64,000 nt of DNA from Lathyrus oleraceus (GCF_024323335.1 NC_066581.1:437670238-437734237); one strand, 5' to 3'; positions 23,061 to 34,242 are shown, counted from the stretch's first letter. Numbers and translations are program-made. Notes: generated by a model from the sequence alone, not told the origin.

Positions 23061-26028
23061 AGACGCTGGATTTGTAGGCTTCGGAGGAGATCAGAAAGGA
23101 AGGATCAGAGGCTCCGGAACTATTGGTAATGGTACTCTTCCCTCTATATCTGATGTTCTTTATGTAGAAGGATTAATGCATAACTTGTTATCCATAAGTC
23201 AATTAAGTGATAACGGTTATGATGTAATCTTCAATCAAAAAACATGTAAAGCCATTAATCAGAACGATGGCTCTGTCCTTTTCACAGGCAAGAGGAAAAA
23301 CAACATTTACAAAATAAATCTTTCTGATTTAAAAGATCAAAATGTTAAATGTCTAATGTCAGTTCACGAAGAGCAATGGGTATGGCATAAACGCTTGGGC
23401 CACATTAGCATGAGGAAACTTTCTCAGCTAACTAAACTCGAGTTAGTCAGAGGCCTACCTAAACTGAAGTTTTCCTCAGATGCTCTGTGTGAAGCTTGTC
23501 AGAAAGGAAAATTTTCAAAAACATCTTTTAAAAAGAAAAATGTTGTTTCTACCTCTAAGCCTCTGGAACTTCTTCACATTGACTTATTTGGTCCTGTGAA
23601 AACAGCATCAGTTAATGGAAAGAAGTATGGACTAGTCATTGTTGATGATTACAGTCGCTGGACATGGGTAAAATTCCTAAAGCACAAGAGTGAGTCTCAC
23701 TCTGTATTCACCAGTTTCTGTTCCAAAGTGCAAAAAGAATTTGACTCTAAAATTATTAGAGTCAGAAGTGATCATGGTGGAGAATTTGAAAATAAAGATT
23801 TTGAAGAATTATTTGATTCTAATGGAATATCCCATGATTTCTCCTGCCCTAGAACTCCACAACAAAATGGAGTTGTAGAGAGGAAGAATAGGACACTCCA
23901 AGAGATGGCCAGAACCATGATCAATGAAACTAATGTAGCAAAACACTTTTGGGCAGAAGCTGTAAATACAGCGTGTTACATTCAGAATAGAATCTCTATA
24001 AGACCTATTCTGGAAAAGACTCCCTATGAATTGTGTAAAGGAAGAAAACCAAACATTTCATATTTTCATCCTTTTGGATGCTCTTGCTTTATCTTAAACA
24101 CTAAAGAACATCTGAACAAGTTTGATTCCAAAGCACAGAAAGGTATTATGTTAGGATACTCAGAACGCTCTAAAGGCTACAGAGTATACAACACAGAAAC
24201 CAAAATTGTGGAAGAATCAATTCATGTCAGATTTGATGATAAGCTTGACCCTGAAAAGTCAAAGCTAGTTGAAAAGTTTGCAGATTTGGAAATCACTCTT
24301 GTAGAATCTGATAAAACTCCAGAAGCAACTGTCACTCAGAACTCTGAAGAAATAAAATCTCCAGAAATCCCAAAGAAAGTCAAAAGTCGTATTAATGTAT
24401 CTGAAGATTTGATTCTGGGAAACAAGGACGAACCTGTCAGAACAAAATCTACCTTCAGAACTTCTGAAGATATTCCTCTGGGACTAGTGTCTCTGATTGA
24501 GCCTACGTCTTGTGATGAAGCACTTCAGGATAACGACTGGGTGGCAGCTATGCAAGAAGAATTGGATCAATTCTCAAAGAATGATGTCTGGGATCTCGTT
24601 CCTAAACCCAGAGGCACTCACGTCATTGGAACCAGATGGGTTTTCAGAAACAAGCTGAACGAGAAAGGAGAAGTTGTCAGAAACAAAGCTCGACTGGTAG
24701 CTCAAGGTTACAGTTAACAAGAAGGTATTGACTATAATGAAACCTTTGCTCCAGTCGCAAGGTTAGAATCTATTCGTCTTCTTGTATCTTTTGCTATTAA
24801 TCATTCTATTAAATTATATCAAATGGATGTCAAGAGTGCATTCCTTAATGGTTATATATCAGAAGAAGTGTATGTCAACCAACCTCCAGGTTTTGAAAAT
24901 TCAAACTTTCCAGAACATGTTTTTAAACTTAAGAAATCCTTATATGGACTTAAACAAGCTCCCAGAGCTTGGTATGAACGCTTAAGTAGTTTTCTTCTGG
25001 AACAAAATTTTATCAGAGGGAAAGTTGATTCTACACTCTTCTGTAAAAACCTTAATAATGATCTCATGATATGCCAGATTTATGTTGATGATATTATTTT
25101 TGGTTCTGCTAATATCTCTGTTTGCCAAGAATTTTCTAAGTTAATGCAGGCAGAATTTGAAATGAGTTTGATGCAAGAACTAAAGTTCTTTCTGGGAATT
25201 CAAATTAATCAAACTTCAGAAGTCACGTACGTCCATCAAAGTAAATATATTAAAGACGTTCTGAAGAAGTTTGATATGACTGAATGCAACTCTGCAAAAA
25301 CTCCCATGCACCCAACATGCATTCTTGAAAAGGAAGAGGTAAGCAACAAGGTTTGTCAGAAGCTCTATCGAGGTATGATAAGCTCTCTTCTCTATCTGAC
25401 TGCTACTCGTCCTGATATTCTCTTTAGTGTCTGTCTTTGTGCCAGATTCCAATCAGATCCTAGAGAATCTCATTTAACAGCAGTTAAGAGAATTCTTAAG
25501 TATCTGAAAGGAACTCCTAACCTGGGCCTGATGTATGAGAAAACATCAGAGTATAGACTCTCGGGTTATTGTGATGCAGATTATGCAGGAGATAGAATAG
25601 AACGAAAAAGCACTTCTGGAAATTGCCAGCTTCTGGGAAACAATCTGATATCCTGGGCTAGCAAAAGACAATCAACAATTGCTCTATCAACTGCAGAAGC
25701 AGAATATATCTCAGCGTCACTGTGCACAACTCAGATGCTCTGGATGAAGCATCAGTTAGAAGATCTGCAAATCTTTGAGAGTAACATTCCTATCTTTTGT
25801 GATAATACTGCTGCTATTTGTTTAAGTAAGAATCCCATTCTACATTCCAGAGCCAAACACATTGAAATAAAACATCATTTTATCAGAGACTATGTTCAGA
25901 AAGGGATAGTAACATTGAAGTTCATTGATACTGAACATCAATGGGCAGATATCTTTACTAAGCCTCTAGCTGAAGATAAATTTCTTTTTATCTTAGAACA
26001 TCTGAACATTAAAAATTGCCCTGAATGA
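22948..26028 (+). pseudogene. Sirevirus pol (element E), broken by one stop
   Basis: The open frame begins at ATG 22948 inside the end of gag. Protease is WYLDSGCSRHMTG (about 23000). Next are the pre-integrase HKRLGHISMRK region and the integrase core (HIDLFGPV, DHGGEFEN, NGVVERKNRT). RT begins WVFRNKLNEKGEVV. The codon after GYS is TAA (24715-24717), where element F has CAA, so RT is cut before its catalytic part. After the stop the same frame runs on through YVDDIIFGS (about 25081), RNase H (GYCDADYAG, STAEAEY) and the TGA at 26026. The rest is undamaged, so the inactivation looks recent. Confidence 0.92.
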
Positions 26029-26518
26029 AGTATGGCTCTGAAAAAAGTAAAATGAGACTCTGATGTAAACAAATGTACTTCTGCCTCTGACTCTGATACT
26101 TCTACCAGTTAAGAAGATATCTGAGTTAGAAATCTCCAGGAATCAATCTTTTGGTATTCCTGAAGATTAGATACATCAACACGTGGAGCACTAAGCGTCT
26201 AACCCTAGAACTTCTAGACAGCTGTCAAAAGAAATTCAAAGGTCAGAACGTTTGAAATCTCCTAGAGCAGTGTGCGTACTGTTGGGATTAGACATTCATT
26301 AATTAGCTGTAATCATTTTTCCCCCCAAGCGTGCTATTTTGATTCTTGTGCTAACGCTGAAATGTGTGTCGTTTTGCATGTGTTTTACTTAGAGTATATA
26401 AACACTTTTCTCACATTTCACACACTTATCACTCTCACTCACTCTAAAACCCTAAACCCTCTCTGAAGCATTCTCTGCAAGTTCTTCATCTTCATCAATC
26501 TTCATCTTCTCCTTCACC
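26029..26518 (+). promoter_or_regulatory. Candidate internal promoter and leader before the extra ORF (E)
   Basis: The 490-nt gap between pol and the extra ORF ends like a plant gene start. It has a TATATAAA box (26395-26402), a CT- and CA-rich leader, a telo-box-like AAACCCTAAACCCT (about 26446-26459), CTTCATC repeats, and a good ATG context (ACCATGG) at 26519. TATA to ATG is about 124 nt. The same layout is kept in element F. Promoter activity is inferred, not shown. Confidence 0.55.
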
Positions 26519-28948
26519 ATGGACGCTCAACAACAACAAGTCTTTAACTTCTCTCAAGAAATGGAATCAAGTTCTACTGCTCAAACCTCAAGCATTCCAA
26601 CACCAACGGTTACAGGCGTCACTATCACCCCTGTTTACAAAGAACCCCACGTTCTTGACCGTGAACGCCATATCAACCTTTCAACCCCTTTTGAAGGATT
26701 GGACGTGTTGTGTGAATCGTTAGTTGATTTCGACAACTTAAGAAGAAATGGCGTTGATCTAACTGGAGAACTTCGTCAACAAGGGTGGGAAAACTATTTC
26801 CAAAGGCTTTACGGTCCTATTTACCCACTTCTCGTCAAGGAGTTCTGGAGGTTTGCAGATGCAGATGACCACTTCATCGTCTCATATGTTCTGGGGGTGA
26901 AGATTGTTATCACTGAAGAGTCAATAGCCTCTCTACTGAACATGGAGAGAGCTGGAGGTAAAAGGATTTACAACATCCCTCCTAGGTCAAAACGCATCAC
27001 TGAAGTAATCAACCCAACAATCTTCAAACCCAACGTTGAAGGAAATCCTTCAAAGAACAAAGAGCTGCACCAGAACCTCAGAGTGTGGCTGAAGATTATT
27101 CTGGGAACCATTCACCACCGTCCTACCTCTAACTCCTCTGACTACATCAATGCAGACCAGAAATGCATTCTGTACTGCATTCAGAAGGGTATAAAGATCT
27201 GCCTCCCTGCTCTCCTTTTCAGATATCTGAGAGATTCTGTCAGAGAAACCAGAAACAACATGAAGCCCAGATCCTACATCCCTCTGGGAAGATTGTTATC
27301 TGATGTCTTCATTGAGAATGGGCTGGTGGATCATCTGGAGAAGGCCAAGCTGATGCTAGATCTGGCAATAGATGTTGGGAAACCTCTGAATGCCAGAAAT
27401 CTCAAGAGTATGGGGATAATTAAGAAGATTCAAGTCAGACCCACTCTGGATACATCCTGGGATTATTTAAAAGATCAGAGGAAGATGCCTCATGGCCTGG
27501 CCAGGTTCTTCAAGAATGAACCCAGAGATGCTGTTGCTATCTATCTTAATCGTCTGCTGGATGAAGGTGTTGACATCTCTGATTTCAGCCTCGACGACTG
27601 TCTGGATTCAGAAGAAGACTTCGTCAGATACAAGAGAGGTCTCTCTGAGAAGAAGATAGCACCTCCGGCAAAGAAGGCCAGACTTGGAGAAACTTCTGGA
27701 AGCAAATCTTCAGCTCCTCTGAATATATCTACTGGTACGTCTGTTCCTTCTGTTACCACTAATCCTCTGATGGCTTCTTCTAACCCTCTCTCTTCACAAC
27801 CTATTTTTACTACCTCTGAAATCCCACCTTCAACCACCAGAACCTCCCAACCTTCACCAGTTCTAAATGTAGCCCGTACTTTCATACCTCCCTCTAAACC
27901 TGCACAAACTCACCAAAGCACTTCCTCTTCATCATCCTCAGAACCAGAATCACCCCCATATGTTTCCCTCTCTTCTGACCCAGAATTTTCTGACCCTGGT
28001 TCCCCAACCATAGCCACAATTTATGCTCATAAACTTGCTTCACAACAACAAACACAAACACAATCTGAAGCAACTTCACCTCCACCACAACAAACAACCA
28101 CCATACCTTCTGAAACTCATCCCTCTGAACCCCACACCTCTGATATCACCCCACCAAACATCTCCGCTGCACCTGAAGCTGAAACTGAACCCTTAGATTT
28201 AAACCCTCTTTACGCTTCACCCCAAACATCTGAACCTCAACCAGAAGCAGAATCTGAACCCCAACCTGAATCAGAATCTGAACCTCACACTTTAAATCTC
28301 AGCCCTCCAAACTCTCCACCTCATACCTCTGAACCAGAACCTGAACCTGAACTTTCTACACCTACCCTTGAGGAAGCCATCATGCAGGTAGCAGAAGCTT
28401 CAGTACAAAAGGTCAAGTCTCTGACCACTAACTCTGAAATCAGTGATGATCCTAAATCTGTAAGGACACACTGGAACAGAGTCATTGGATGGATGACCTC
28501 TGAGTCTTTTAGGCTGAAGAGTATCTCTGAACAAGTCAGAAATGGCTACATCAGAGATGCTGAGGCAAGACTCCAGGAGAGACTTGCTAGAGAGGCTGAA
28601 GCCAGAAGGCTAGAGGAAGAGAGAATTGCAAGAGAAGCAGAAGAAGCAAGAAGGCTAGAAGAAGAAAGGCTTGCAAAGGAAGCTGAAATCCTAAGGTTAA
28701 AGGAAGGTGAAGCTAAGGCTCTGGCGGATGCAGAAGCACAAGCTGCTGCTGAAGCTGAAGCTCAGCAGGCTCTGACTTTGGGGGAGTCCTCTTCTGTGAT
28801 CCCTATGGTTCTTCAGACTCTAAAAGAACTTAAGCAAGATCAGAATGAACTCCGGGCCAGAATGGACAAGCAAGATACTGTCAACGACAACATCCAGAAT
28901 ATGCTTGCAATGTTGCTTCAGAGAATGCCTCCGCCTCCGAACCCTTAG
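26519..28948 (+). CDS. Env-like/extra ORF of Sirevirus E, 809 aa
   Basis: ATG at 26519 sits in a strong context. Residues about 60-360 resemble the putative plant transposon protein domain (Transposase_32 type). They show the pattern LVKEFWRFAD, a short VLGVKIVITEESIASLLN strand-helix, then LRVWLKIILGTIHHRP and CILYCI. Comparable blocks occur in the Athila-like ORF at 61650-62852. Residues about 390-630 are Pro/Ser/Thr/Glu-rich. About 670-760 is a strongly charged coiled coil (AREAEARRLEEERIAREAEE). A second short coil ends in QRMPPPPNP. I see no signal peptide or clear membrane segment, so 'envelope' is only the traditional label. It is intact, and 810 codons are intact in F. Confidence 0.85.
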   Translation: MDAQQQQVFNFSQEMESSSTAQTSSIPTPTVTGVTITPVYKEPHVLDRERHINLSTPFEGLDVLCESLVDFDNLRRNGVDLTGELRQQGWENYFQRLYGPIYPLLVKEFWRFADADDHFIVSYVLGVKIVITEESIASLLNMERAGGKRIYNIPPRSKRITEVINPTIFKPNVEGNPSKNKELHQNLRVWLKIILGTIHHRPTSNSSDYINADQKCILYCIQKGIKICLPALLFRYLRDSVRETRNNMKPRSYIPLGRLLSDVFIENGLVDHLEKAKLMLDLAIDVGKPLNARNLKSMGIIKKIQVRPTLDTSWDYLKDQRKMPHGLARFFKNEPRDAVAIYLNRLLDEGVDISDFSLDDCLDSEEDFVRYKRGLSEKKIAPPAKKARLGETSGSKSSAPLNISTGTSVPSVTTNPLMASSNPLSSQPIFTTSEIPPSTTRTSQPSPVLNVARTFIPPSKPAQTHQSTSSSSSSEPESPPYVSLSSDPEFSDPGSPTIATIYAHKLASQQQTQTQSEATSPPPQQTTTIPSETHPSEPHTSDITPPNISAAPEAETEPLDLNPLYASPQTSEPQPEAESEPQPESESEPHTLNLSPPNSPPHTSEPEPEPELSTPTLEEAIMQVAEASVQKVKSLTTNSEISDDPKSVRTHWNRVIGWMTSESFRLKSISEQVRNGYIRDAEARLQERLAREAEARRLEEERIAREAEEARRLEEERLAKEAEILRLKEGEAKALADAEAQAAAEAEAQQALTLGESSSVIPMVLQTLKELKQDQNELRARMDKQDTVNDNIQNMLAMLLQRMPPPPNP

Positions 28949-29096
28949 GCACTTAGGATTTTTTTTTTCTGCTTGCCTGTTGTTTTTTATTTTCTCTGAA
29001 TCTGATGTTTTTCTAGCTTCTGTTGCCTTTTTGCTTCTATCTATGAATTCAAATTTTTCTCTTTACTTATTTTTTTACTATGTCTTTTTGATTCTG

Positions 29097-29372
29097 ACAA
29101 AAAGGGGGAGAAGTAATTCATAGCTCTGATGAAAATATTGTCTAAATACCTTAAGCATTCTGCAAACATATTTTTCTTAAAAATAAACTTATCTAACCTG
29201 GACTTAAGAAATTGCAGAAGATATCAAGAAACCTCTTTACTTAGAAGCTCTGGTAAGAACTTCAGAACTCCCTAGCACTATCTCAGGGGGAGCTCTTGTC
29301 TATCTGATCTAATATTATTCATGTTTCATCTGCTAATTAAGTTTGTTTTGTCATCATCAAAAAGGGGGAGAT
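29097..29372 (+). other. Repeated polypurine tracts of element E
   Basis: AAAAAGGGGGAGAAG (about 29098-29112), CAGGGGGAG (about 29284) and AAAAAGGGGGAGA (about 29359-29371) precede the 3' LTR. The last abuts the LTR start and is the functional PPT. Extra upstream PPT copies are a known Sirevirus hallmark. Confidence 0.85.
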
Positions 29373-30462
29373 TGTAAGAACAAAAATTATTCTACAACAG
29401 ATTCCTTGATTTTGATGATAACAAAGGATGAAACCAAAAATGGCACCCTAACGAAAAGTTTCTAAGTGTGCAGGGTTCTAAAGAAAGAAGGATGAAATCT
29501 GATGATGTCATCAGATACAAAACCAGATCAGATACAAATCATCAAATGATCAGAAGCATCTGAAGTGAAAACAAGTTCAAGAAAGTCTAACTCTGAGCAA
29601 AACAACAAGTATCAGAAGCATCTGAACAAGAAGTAGCTCTAGAAGTTCTGACTCTGAACAACGCTATCTCTAAGCTCCAGAAGTTATCAGCGCTATCTGA
29701 AGAAACTATCTGAACTCAAGAGATCAACATCAGAAGCAAGATTCCAAGACTCTCCAGAAACACAAATACTCTGAGCATGGAATTGCTAATCATGAAAGAG
29801 TAACGTTAAAGTCAAGTAAAGATCTGCAATTGGTTTTCCTAATTAAGAAAGAGACGTTAATCTCCAATTTCAATAAAGAAGATACTACTTGTGGTAAGTA
29901 GTCATTTCAAGGAGAAAAAGTTATCCTGCAGAAGCTGTTTATGTTATGGCGTAAATTCATCTTATTACTCATCAGTTTCAACTACTACCTCCTTGATCTA
30001 TATAAAGGATTGCAAATCAACATTCAACAACAACTACACATACAAGGAAAAATCATACTGAAACATCAACACAAGAAAACCTTCTTGCTCTCTAAATCTT
30101 CACGAAGCTTTTGCTTATAACGTGAATCACTTTGTTCATACTAGTGTAATACTTGCTTATCTTAGAAGCACTCTAGATTACATAAATCTTTTATCTATTG
30201 TTTGTTTATTTCCTCAAGTGACTCTGTGTAGTCTGTATACTTGAGAGGGCTAAGAGATTTTCTTATCTTAGACGTTGTTTGTAATCTTTCAAGATTAGTG
30301 GATTAAGTCCTTGTTGAAGGCGAAATCACCTCGGCCGGGTAGACTGGAGTAGCTTTGTGTTATAAGCGAACCAGTATAAAATCCTTGTGTGATTTTCTTT
30401 TTGAAAAGCGCTTATTTTTCCAAACAATTCAAACCCCGCCTTTCTTGTTTTTCTCACCTTCA
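29373..30462 (+). repeat. Element E 3' LTR
   Basis: Same length as the 5' LTR (1090 bp). About six differences are seen by eye, including G/A near 29388, T/C near 29824, C/A near 30309 and G/A near 30341. This implies recent insertion. Confidence 0.95.
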
Positions 30463-31017
30463 TTTTTTTCTTTTTTGTGTGTGTTTGCTTGTTAACCCTC
30501 TTGTGTGTCAGGATATGGATGTAAGCCCAGCGATTGGTTGTCCGTATCCTGAGTGTGTTTGTTTGGTTCGGAAGCCGATGTAAGTCCAGCGATTGGCATT
30601 CGGGTTCCAAGTTTGCCTGTGTTTGTGTGTGTCTTGTTTCGGCGTGCGTGAGCCGAGCTACGGCAGCTCTGATTCTCGTTCCAGACGAGATACGTAGGCA
30701 TAGGATGCGATATCCTAGCGAGCCCTCTCCTCTTTTTCCCCATCTGTGTTGTCTTCAGTGTGTGTGTGTGATGTTTGTTTTAGCAACCTTTTTCTATCGT
30801 TTGAGCGCGGATCCCGTCGAGTACGACGGACGTGAGGGGTGCTAATACCTTCCCCTTGCGTAACCGACCCCCGATCCCATTCTCTTTGGTCGCGAGACCA
30901 TGCTTTTCCCAGGTTTACTCTGAGCATTTCCTTTCCCTTTTTTGGGATAAATAACGCACGGTGGCGGCTCTGTGTTGTTTTTTTTTAGCTCGTCGGTTAT
31001 TTTTCGCGGATGCGACA
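30463..31017 (+). repeat. Element L: 5' LTR, last part
   Basis: The Ogre LTR resumes after Sirevirus E (30463-30467 is the second TTTTT copy). It has a 'TACGTAGGCA' motif near 30690, an AATAACGCACGGTGGCGGCTC stretch typical of Tat/Ogre LTR ends, and closes at GATGCGACA. Confidence 0.88.
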
Positions 31018-31019
31018 AC

Positions 31020-31037
31020 TGGCGACTCTGCTGGGGA
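31020..31037 (+). other. Primer-binding site of Ogre element L (tRNA-Arg type)
   Basis: TGGCGACTCTGCTGGGGA lies 2 nt after the LTR end. Ogre elements are known for a PBS complementary to tRNA-Arg. This fixes strand and family. Confidence 0.9.
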
Positions 31038-32044
31038 CACAAAAGATGTTGACCTGTGCTGGTCCATCTTCCCTAAGCGAGTCTCTCCTAGCGTTCTAGG
31101 ATAGTTTAGGTTGCTTGTGCTTTATTTATTGCATTTATTATTCTGACTATGTATATATTTGCATAAATATTTGCATGCATCATACTATCATGTTGCCGTC
31201 CTCTATGCAGGTGGTTCCTCTGTTTTGGGGTGGGTGTTCTGAGTGGGGCTAAAACCCAGGCCCGAGTATACACCTAGGATTAGTGTGGTCTCATGTTCCT
31301 CACATGCTGGTTGGGCATGCTGTTGCGACGTGACATACCACAAGCCGGACGAGGTTCATCTGAGAGTGCTCTTCCTCAGTGGGGTTTTCCACTTTGGTTG
31401 GGTTACCTCTTTTGAACTATTGACTTCGGTGACCGATCATTTCCCGAATCTTTGGTTTAAACGATCTCAAGAGAGCTACAATGGCACACCCGAAAGGGCA
31501 AACCCATTGAGTATCTCTGCCCGATTGTCGAGACTATTATCCGCCTTAGGATGACCTGATTAGAATTTACCTGCGAGGGGAGGGTGATTCTTACAGATGC
31601 ATGTTCTGATGGTGACTTTTGGTTCCGTTGATCAGAGTCCTATTTATAAGTCGGATTTATGGCCATTTATTTCTGAGACGCCGGAGTGCTGTCCGTGTTA
31701 TTTATCAGTGGGGATCCGTTTATTTCGGGATTCCCCGGGCCGATTCAGAGATTGTTCTGGTTATCTGCTCAGAGATTGTCTGATGATGATGATGATGTAT
31801 CTTCCGTTTATTTCGGAACCCTTGAGCTGGATTTGTGGTTGCATTTTCCTTCAGATGGTTGTGATCAGTTCAAAGATCAGGGTTGTGATTCAGAGCAACA
31901 GATATTCAGATGACTTGGAGGATGGCAATGCATTGCATTCATTCATCAGCATCATTACATCTTGCATTTACCTGCATCTAACTCATGTTTATCCATATGC
32001 AGGGACATTTTTGATCGAGATCCTGGTTGAGAGACTTCTTAGAC
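31038..32044 (+). other. Ogre 5' leader, noncoding
   Basis: A leader of about 1 kb lies between the PBS and ORF1. It is GT-rich with no recognisable protein. The reading frames at 31243-31554 and 31597-32082 show no known motif and are treated as chance. Confidence 0.6.
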
Positions 32045-33812
32045 ATGAGGAGGCTCGGTTTGAAGGACGATGTGGTATATAGCTTCTTTGACCCAGAGAT
32101 CAGTGTGCTGAAGGATATGATTGCTTTGATTACACCCGACCATGTGGGGATGTTTCGAGAGGCATACGGTGGTATTCTGAAGATGGTTTTCAGACTTACT
32201 GATAGAGACAGGAGCGCCATTCATACTCTCCTCCAGTTCTATGATCCTGGTCTGAGGTTTTTTGTTTTCCCAGATTACTTATTAGGGCCTCTGATGGAGG
32301 ATTATGCTGATATTTTGGGCATTCAGATCAGAAATCAGGTTCCTTTCTATGCTACTAAGGAAGAGCCTGATATTGGAGGGATTTCCCATGCTCTTTATTT
32401 GAGTCCGGAGATGGTTAAGGGGAGTCTGAAAGAGAAGGGGAAGTTGCCTGGTTTTCATCTGAGTTTCCTAGAGGCTATGGCTAAGGAGCAGGCGGAGTTG
32501 GGTAACTGGAAAGCTGTCTGTGCTTTGATTGCTGCGGGCATTTATGGGATCATTCTGTTTCCTAATCAGAAGGGCTTCGTGGACATTAATGCCATCCGAT
32601 TGTTTGTTCAAGAGGAATCATATTCCTACCTTGATCGGAGATGTCTATTACTCGGTCCATAACAGGAACGAGAAGCGGCGTGGGGGATTGATTCGATGTT
32701 GCACTCAGTTGCTATACAAGTGGTTTATGGGATATTTGCCTACCAGGGGTGCTTTTGTTCTTCTTGGCCAAAATGTCAATTGGGCGACTAAGCTGATGGG
32801 TTTGAGGGCCAAGGACATAGCTTGGACACACAGTAGTCGGGTTGGACAAGATTTCATCTGCAGTTGTGGGGGTTTTCCCAATGTGCCACTTATAGGAGTT
32901 CAGGGTTGCATTAATTATAACCCGATACTTCTTAAGAGACAAATGGGATTCGCTATGGAGCTTCCTCCGTTCAAGAGTGAGGTTCAGGAAACTTTGTACT
33001 TCCCGGTTGAGGGCAATCAGGCCAAGTTGAGACAGGTTTCTGAGGCATGGCGCAACATTCAAAGGAAAGGCAAGTTTTCTTGGGGTAGAGCCAATAACAG
33101 GTCTTTTCCTCCGTTCGATGACTGGCTCAGTAAGAGAGTGGAGCTTACTTGTCTACCGTTTCCTATGGTGGATCCGTGGTATCCGTTGATTGAGGAATCT
33201 CCTTCTTCTGTTAGTATGGAAGAGTTCCTGGAAATGAAGCGGGAGAGAGATCAGTTGCTTGCGGAGAAAACGGAATTGGAGATGAGTGTCGCTCGGGTTC
33301 AGATGGCTAATCAGGAGATCAGAGTGAAGATGGAAGATCAGGACAAGCGACATGCCCTGGAAGCAAAGCGCTTTGAGATGGATACTGCCTACTATGGGAA
33401 GGTCAATCAGGCTTTGGCATCTTCAACAAAGGGGCACGACATCACCAAAGAGAGATTGGCTAGGGCTTCAAAGGTCATTGAAGATCAGAAGAGGAGGCAA
33501 ATCCTCTTGAGGGATCAGAGGGATGACAGAGTCAGAGTCCTCATTGCTGAGTGGGAGGCAAAACTGAAGATTAAGGAAGCAGAGAATGTGAAGATCATCG
33601 CTGAGAGAGATCATTACATCACCGAGAGAGATCATTACATCGCCGAGAGGGATCATTACATGGATGAGAGAGATCATTACTTCAGGCAGATGAAGATCCA
33701 CCAGAAAGAGGTAGGGAGATTACAGCAGGAGAACACCGCGCTCAGGTTCGCCGCAGAGTTCGCAAAGATGGTTGATGACATAGGGCCTTCTGTGGGACCC
33801 TCATCAGGCTAG
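32045..33812 (+). pseudogene. Ogre ORF1, frameshifted
   Basis: Ogre/Tat elements carry an extra ORF of unknown function before gag, with a conserved region known as DUF7745. Here ATG 32045 (MRRLGLKDDVV) leads through LLQFYDPGLRFFVFPDYLLG and LEAMAKEQAELGNWKAV. A frame change follows at about 32612-32630, and the reading runs on in the +1 frame (IPTLIGDVYYSVHNRNEKRR) to TAG at 33810. The C-terminal half is a long coiled coil from about 33220 to 33770. Within it is a run of four near-perfect heptads of the type ERDHYI/A (about 33600-33684). One indel separates the two halves; no other stop is seen. Confidence 0.85.
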
Positions 33813-34242
33813 GCCTTTGTCATTTGTGTTGGATTACCGTCAGGCATGTTGACGGAATTCATTTGCTTGTATTTCTTTCCCGATTCTGGAGAATTGTATC
33901 AGCTTTGATGTATGACTATGGCACTTATTGTGCATTTTGCTATGTGATGGTTATTTTCATTCAGTGATCGATCTTCAAGCTTTATTTGCTTTACTGTATG
34001 CACTCACACGACACACACATGGTTGGGGGTATTTCGCTAAATCATATATCTCTGGTCTGTATGATGAAATCAAATGATGAATGTCAGAATGTTGTCGCCG
34101 GATTTTTATCTGTCTCGATGAAGCCAGGATCAAGAGACAAAGTGTTCCTCATGTGGATAAACACTGCATTCATGCATGAACCATAATAACTTGTCTTCTG
34201 TTTTGCAGGTGTTAGTTTCTAACCTGTTTGATTGACACAGGA
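33813..34242 (+). other. Ogre spacer between ORF1 and gag
   Basis: This is noncoding sequence. A splice-acceptor-like TTCTGTTTTGCAG ends at 34208, shortly before the gag ATG. Nothing else is recognised. Confidence 0.5.

Larger units (their letters stand above)
20089..30462 (+). mobile_element. Element E: complete Sirevirus (Ty1/copia) with extra ORF
   Basis: Two 1090-bp LTRs (20089-21178, 29373-30462) differ at about six positions by eye. They flank a tRNA-Met PBS, gag, pol in the order protease-integrase-RT-RNase H, a separate 809-codon ORF, and repeated polypurine tracts. The target duplication is TTTTT (20084-20088 and 30463-30467), which is weak evidence alone because both sites are T runs. 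A gag zinc-knuckle Cys is lost and pol carries one premature stop. Gene order and PPT repeats match the Sirevirus genus. Confidence 0.95.

Noticed and set aside
26446..26459. AAACCCTAAACCCT as interstitial telomere repeat
   Set aside because: Only two units in a leader. It is better explained as a telo-box, which is common in plant gene leaders.
27541..27885. Minus-strand ORF over the Sirevirus extra ORF
   Set aside because: Shadow of a Pro/Ser-rich coding region; the same shadow appears in F.
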